A DNA stretch of 64,000 nucleotides from contig CM038925.1 in NCBI GenBank assembly GCA_021904315.1, positions 5,830,501 to 5,894,500 on the forward strand. Reading direction: 5' to 3'. Shown one piece after another: positions 62,140-64,000 of the stretch (position 1 is the stretch's first letter; each line of letters opens with the position of its first letter). The stretch comes from Sphagnum magellanicum. Taxonomy: Eukaryota; Streptophyta; Sphagnopsida; Sphagnales; Sphagnaceae. A model generated the notes under the pieces. That model was not told where the DNA came from, did no database searches, and saw only the letters and a program-made list of their open reading frames with translations. Made by a program: the position numbers and the translations under genes.

Positions 62140-63823
62140 TTAATCCATGCGGCCCTTCAAAGTGCGAGTGATGACTTGGTCAGCGCTCCTGTAAATGCAT
62201 GTACACAACACCATACAAGATTCAGGACATATTTTGGAACTCTGCTGGATTGAAAAACCTTTCATGTAGGTTCCAGCATAAATTCTGCAAACAATCCACG
62301 TGTAAACTTTGTTCCCAAGCAATCTCCAGCATAATCTCCAAATAAATTGTCTAGGTGCCATGGTAACCATTTGAAGCATGAATTACAGAGATAACAAAGT
62401 TTCTTACAGAACTAGTTATGGTAGTCTATACATCCAGCAGCACTGAATGCAACCTAATTTCCACAAAAACAGTGGCACACATACTCCTTGCAATTCAAAA
62501 GCTCATGTTGGCCACAACAGTACAGTTACCAAGATTAACAACCCATTTCTCCACTCATTATGTTTGATTAACTGCTCTTTAGATATGGTTTACCATTTAG
62601 ATATAGATTGACTTTAGGTCCAAATGCATTGGCTCAAGTATCTCAGGTCAAATACTGTTTTATGTTCCATATTTTCTGACCAAAGTTCCTTGGGACAGAA
62701 TAAGTATCCCCTTGATAGTTTTAGGGATGTTCATCCAAAGCTACTTCAAAGATGATGCACACCAAGCTTTTCAGCCATGAGAGGCATTCTTCCATCTCCA
62801 GCAGAATCAAAGCAAAAAAAAAGATTCAGGTTTAAGAAAGTGCTTACACAACATGGACAATTCCTCCCCAACCACTGATGCAGTCGCGATCCACAGATGA
62901 TAACAAAGCTTGGGATATTGTTTCAAACAGCTCTTCAGGTTCCTGCGAATAGAACCCACTATGGTTACTTTCAGAGCACAACAATCACGTATAGATGGGA
63001 CATGACCTGTTGCTAAATTCTATGAAAAGACAGTATTACACTACAAATTTGAAAGAAATACAGAGGATGCCAAAGTGATGACGAAGTCTTACCAAGTCTG
63101 GCTTGTACATAGACTCACAAGCACCATAGAGGGACTCAGAGGCAGTTCCTGACACTACAAAATCCTTGGACAATTGTCTGCAAGATCAAATTTCAGACTA
63201 GATTTCAGCAATCATGAATCTACACAAGAGTAAGCTGCACAAGCTGTCACTGCTTATAATAACTGACCATTCCAGACAAAACGTGTAGAACCAGTCAGAA
63301 CCAGAGTACAGCTGCCCATGGGGTGTAGGTGGAGAAATTCAGTAGCACTGATGCACGGATATAGGCAAATGAGTGAATAGTTTGAAGCAAATATAGGTAT
63401 GTAAGGCCCTGTATATGGCACAAACAGACTTTCTTCACCATCAGAACCAGGTGTGTCAAGTTTGAAATGGAGTAGAAGAAACAGGTCGAAAACCATTTTT
63501 TTCACTTAAAATTGACCTCAGAGCCCCTCAATGGCCTTGCATCACCTCTTACTTGACCACCACAGCAGCTTCTGAGTTCATGATTTGAGATCCTCACTTT
63601 ATCAATTTGTGTCCAGGGTGCTACATCATGAAGGAATCATCTGACAGTACAGGGACATGATGGAGAACAGAGAACACTATCCAGAGAGGAATCAAACCAA
63701 ACAGGAATTAAGAAATAACAAGAATTTTCATACTTGGCCCCAATTAAGTCGGTGGTGCAAATAAATGGTGTTCCCTCCTCATTAAGCCCTGCGATAATTG
63801 GCTCACAAAAGTATGGTCCAAAC
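62140..63823 (-). CDS. PBC1: 20S proteasome subunit beta type-3 (3' part, truncated by window edge)
   Basis: Minus-strand exons 63823-63734, 63177-63093, 62942-62848 and 62188-62140 encode the C-terminal half of the beta-3 subunit. The 5' exons lie beyond the right edge. Beta-3 is a non-catalytic member of the inner rings of the 20S core particle. Conserved blocks are [71 protein letters not shown], and the C-terminal TRTLKGRMD, which is almost diagnostic for the plant PBC proteins. Phases at all three internal junctions (2, 0, 2) agree. Intron sizes are 153-659 bp. Confidence 0.95.
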
Positions 63824-64000
63824 CTGTGATAAACAACACATCAGTATTGAAAGAAAAACCTAATTAGGGCATAGAAAAGTCATCACCCATTCATCACATA
63901 CCCATAGATGGACTACTCAACAAGCTATAAACCAACACTAGGACAGCTTGAAAGAGTTGTTCAACGCTGACAGAACAAATTTTAAGAAATAAACTACAAA
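63824..64000 (-). other. Intron of the proteasome beta-3 gene
   Basis: Sequence upstream of the first visible PBC exon, ending in TTTATCACAG on the minus strand. No further exon is visible before the window ends. Confidence 0.7.

Overview
This is a nuclear genomic window from a land plant. The genes are plant orthologues split by short GT-AG introns, mostly about 75-450 bp. Many Arabidopsis-type telomere motifs (TTTAGGG/CCCTAAA) are scattered through it, and the intergenic DNA is AT-rich with very decayed LTR retrotransposons. Short introns beside long AT-rich deserts and the absence of young elements would suit a seed-free plant (lycophyte, fern or bryophyte grade), but I cannot fix the lineage from sequence alone.

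Layout. 1-3.4 kb: decayed Ty1/copia element on the minus strand, running off the left edge. 4.5-7.1 kb (+): P-class pentatricopeptide repeat gene, 4 exons. 8.1-12.8 kb (-): COG8, 12 exons. 13.0-18.8 kb (+): a FAAP100-type Fanconi anaemia core-complex gene, 11 exons, sharing a 221-bp divergent promoter with COG8. 18.8-37 kb: gene-poor, AT-rich DNA with several degenerate and homogeneous tandem repeats and two small exon-like islands (20.8-21.05 kb and 33.1-33.3 kb). 37.5-43.6 kb (+): 12-exon plant protein with an HNH-like motif and a coiled coil, family function unknown. 45.1-46.2 kb (+): intronless, full-length ALIS/CDC50-type P4-ATPase subunit, apparently a retrocopy. 46.2-55.8 kb: desert with a decayed Ty3/gypsy element (49.8-52.6 kb) and small repeats. 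57.3-60.2 kb (+): F-box gene of the FBS4/At4g35930 type, behind a tandemly duplicated promoter carrying E2F-like sites. 61.35-61.9 kb (-): three phase-consistent exons of an unidentified gene. 62.1 kb to the right edge (-): 3' half of the 20S proteasome beta-3 subunit gene (PBC).

The genes do not form a pathway: they are housekeeping functions (Golgi tethering, DNA repair, organelle RNA metabolism, lipid flipping, ubiquitin/proteasome). The only regulatory couplings visible are the COG8/FAAP100 divergent promoter and the convergent 3' ends of PPR/COG8 and of FBS4/minus-strand genes. All exon models were made by eye from reading frame, splice sites and phase. Each of the four full multi-exon models (PPR, COG8, FAAP100, HNH-like) and the FBS4 model sums to an exact multiple of three.
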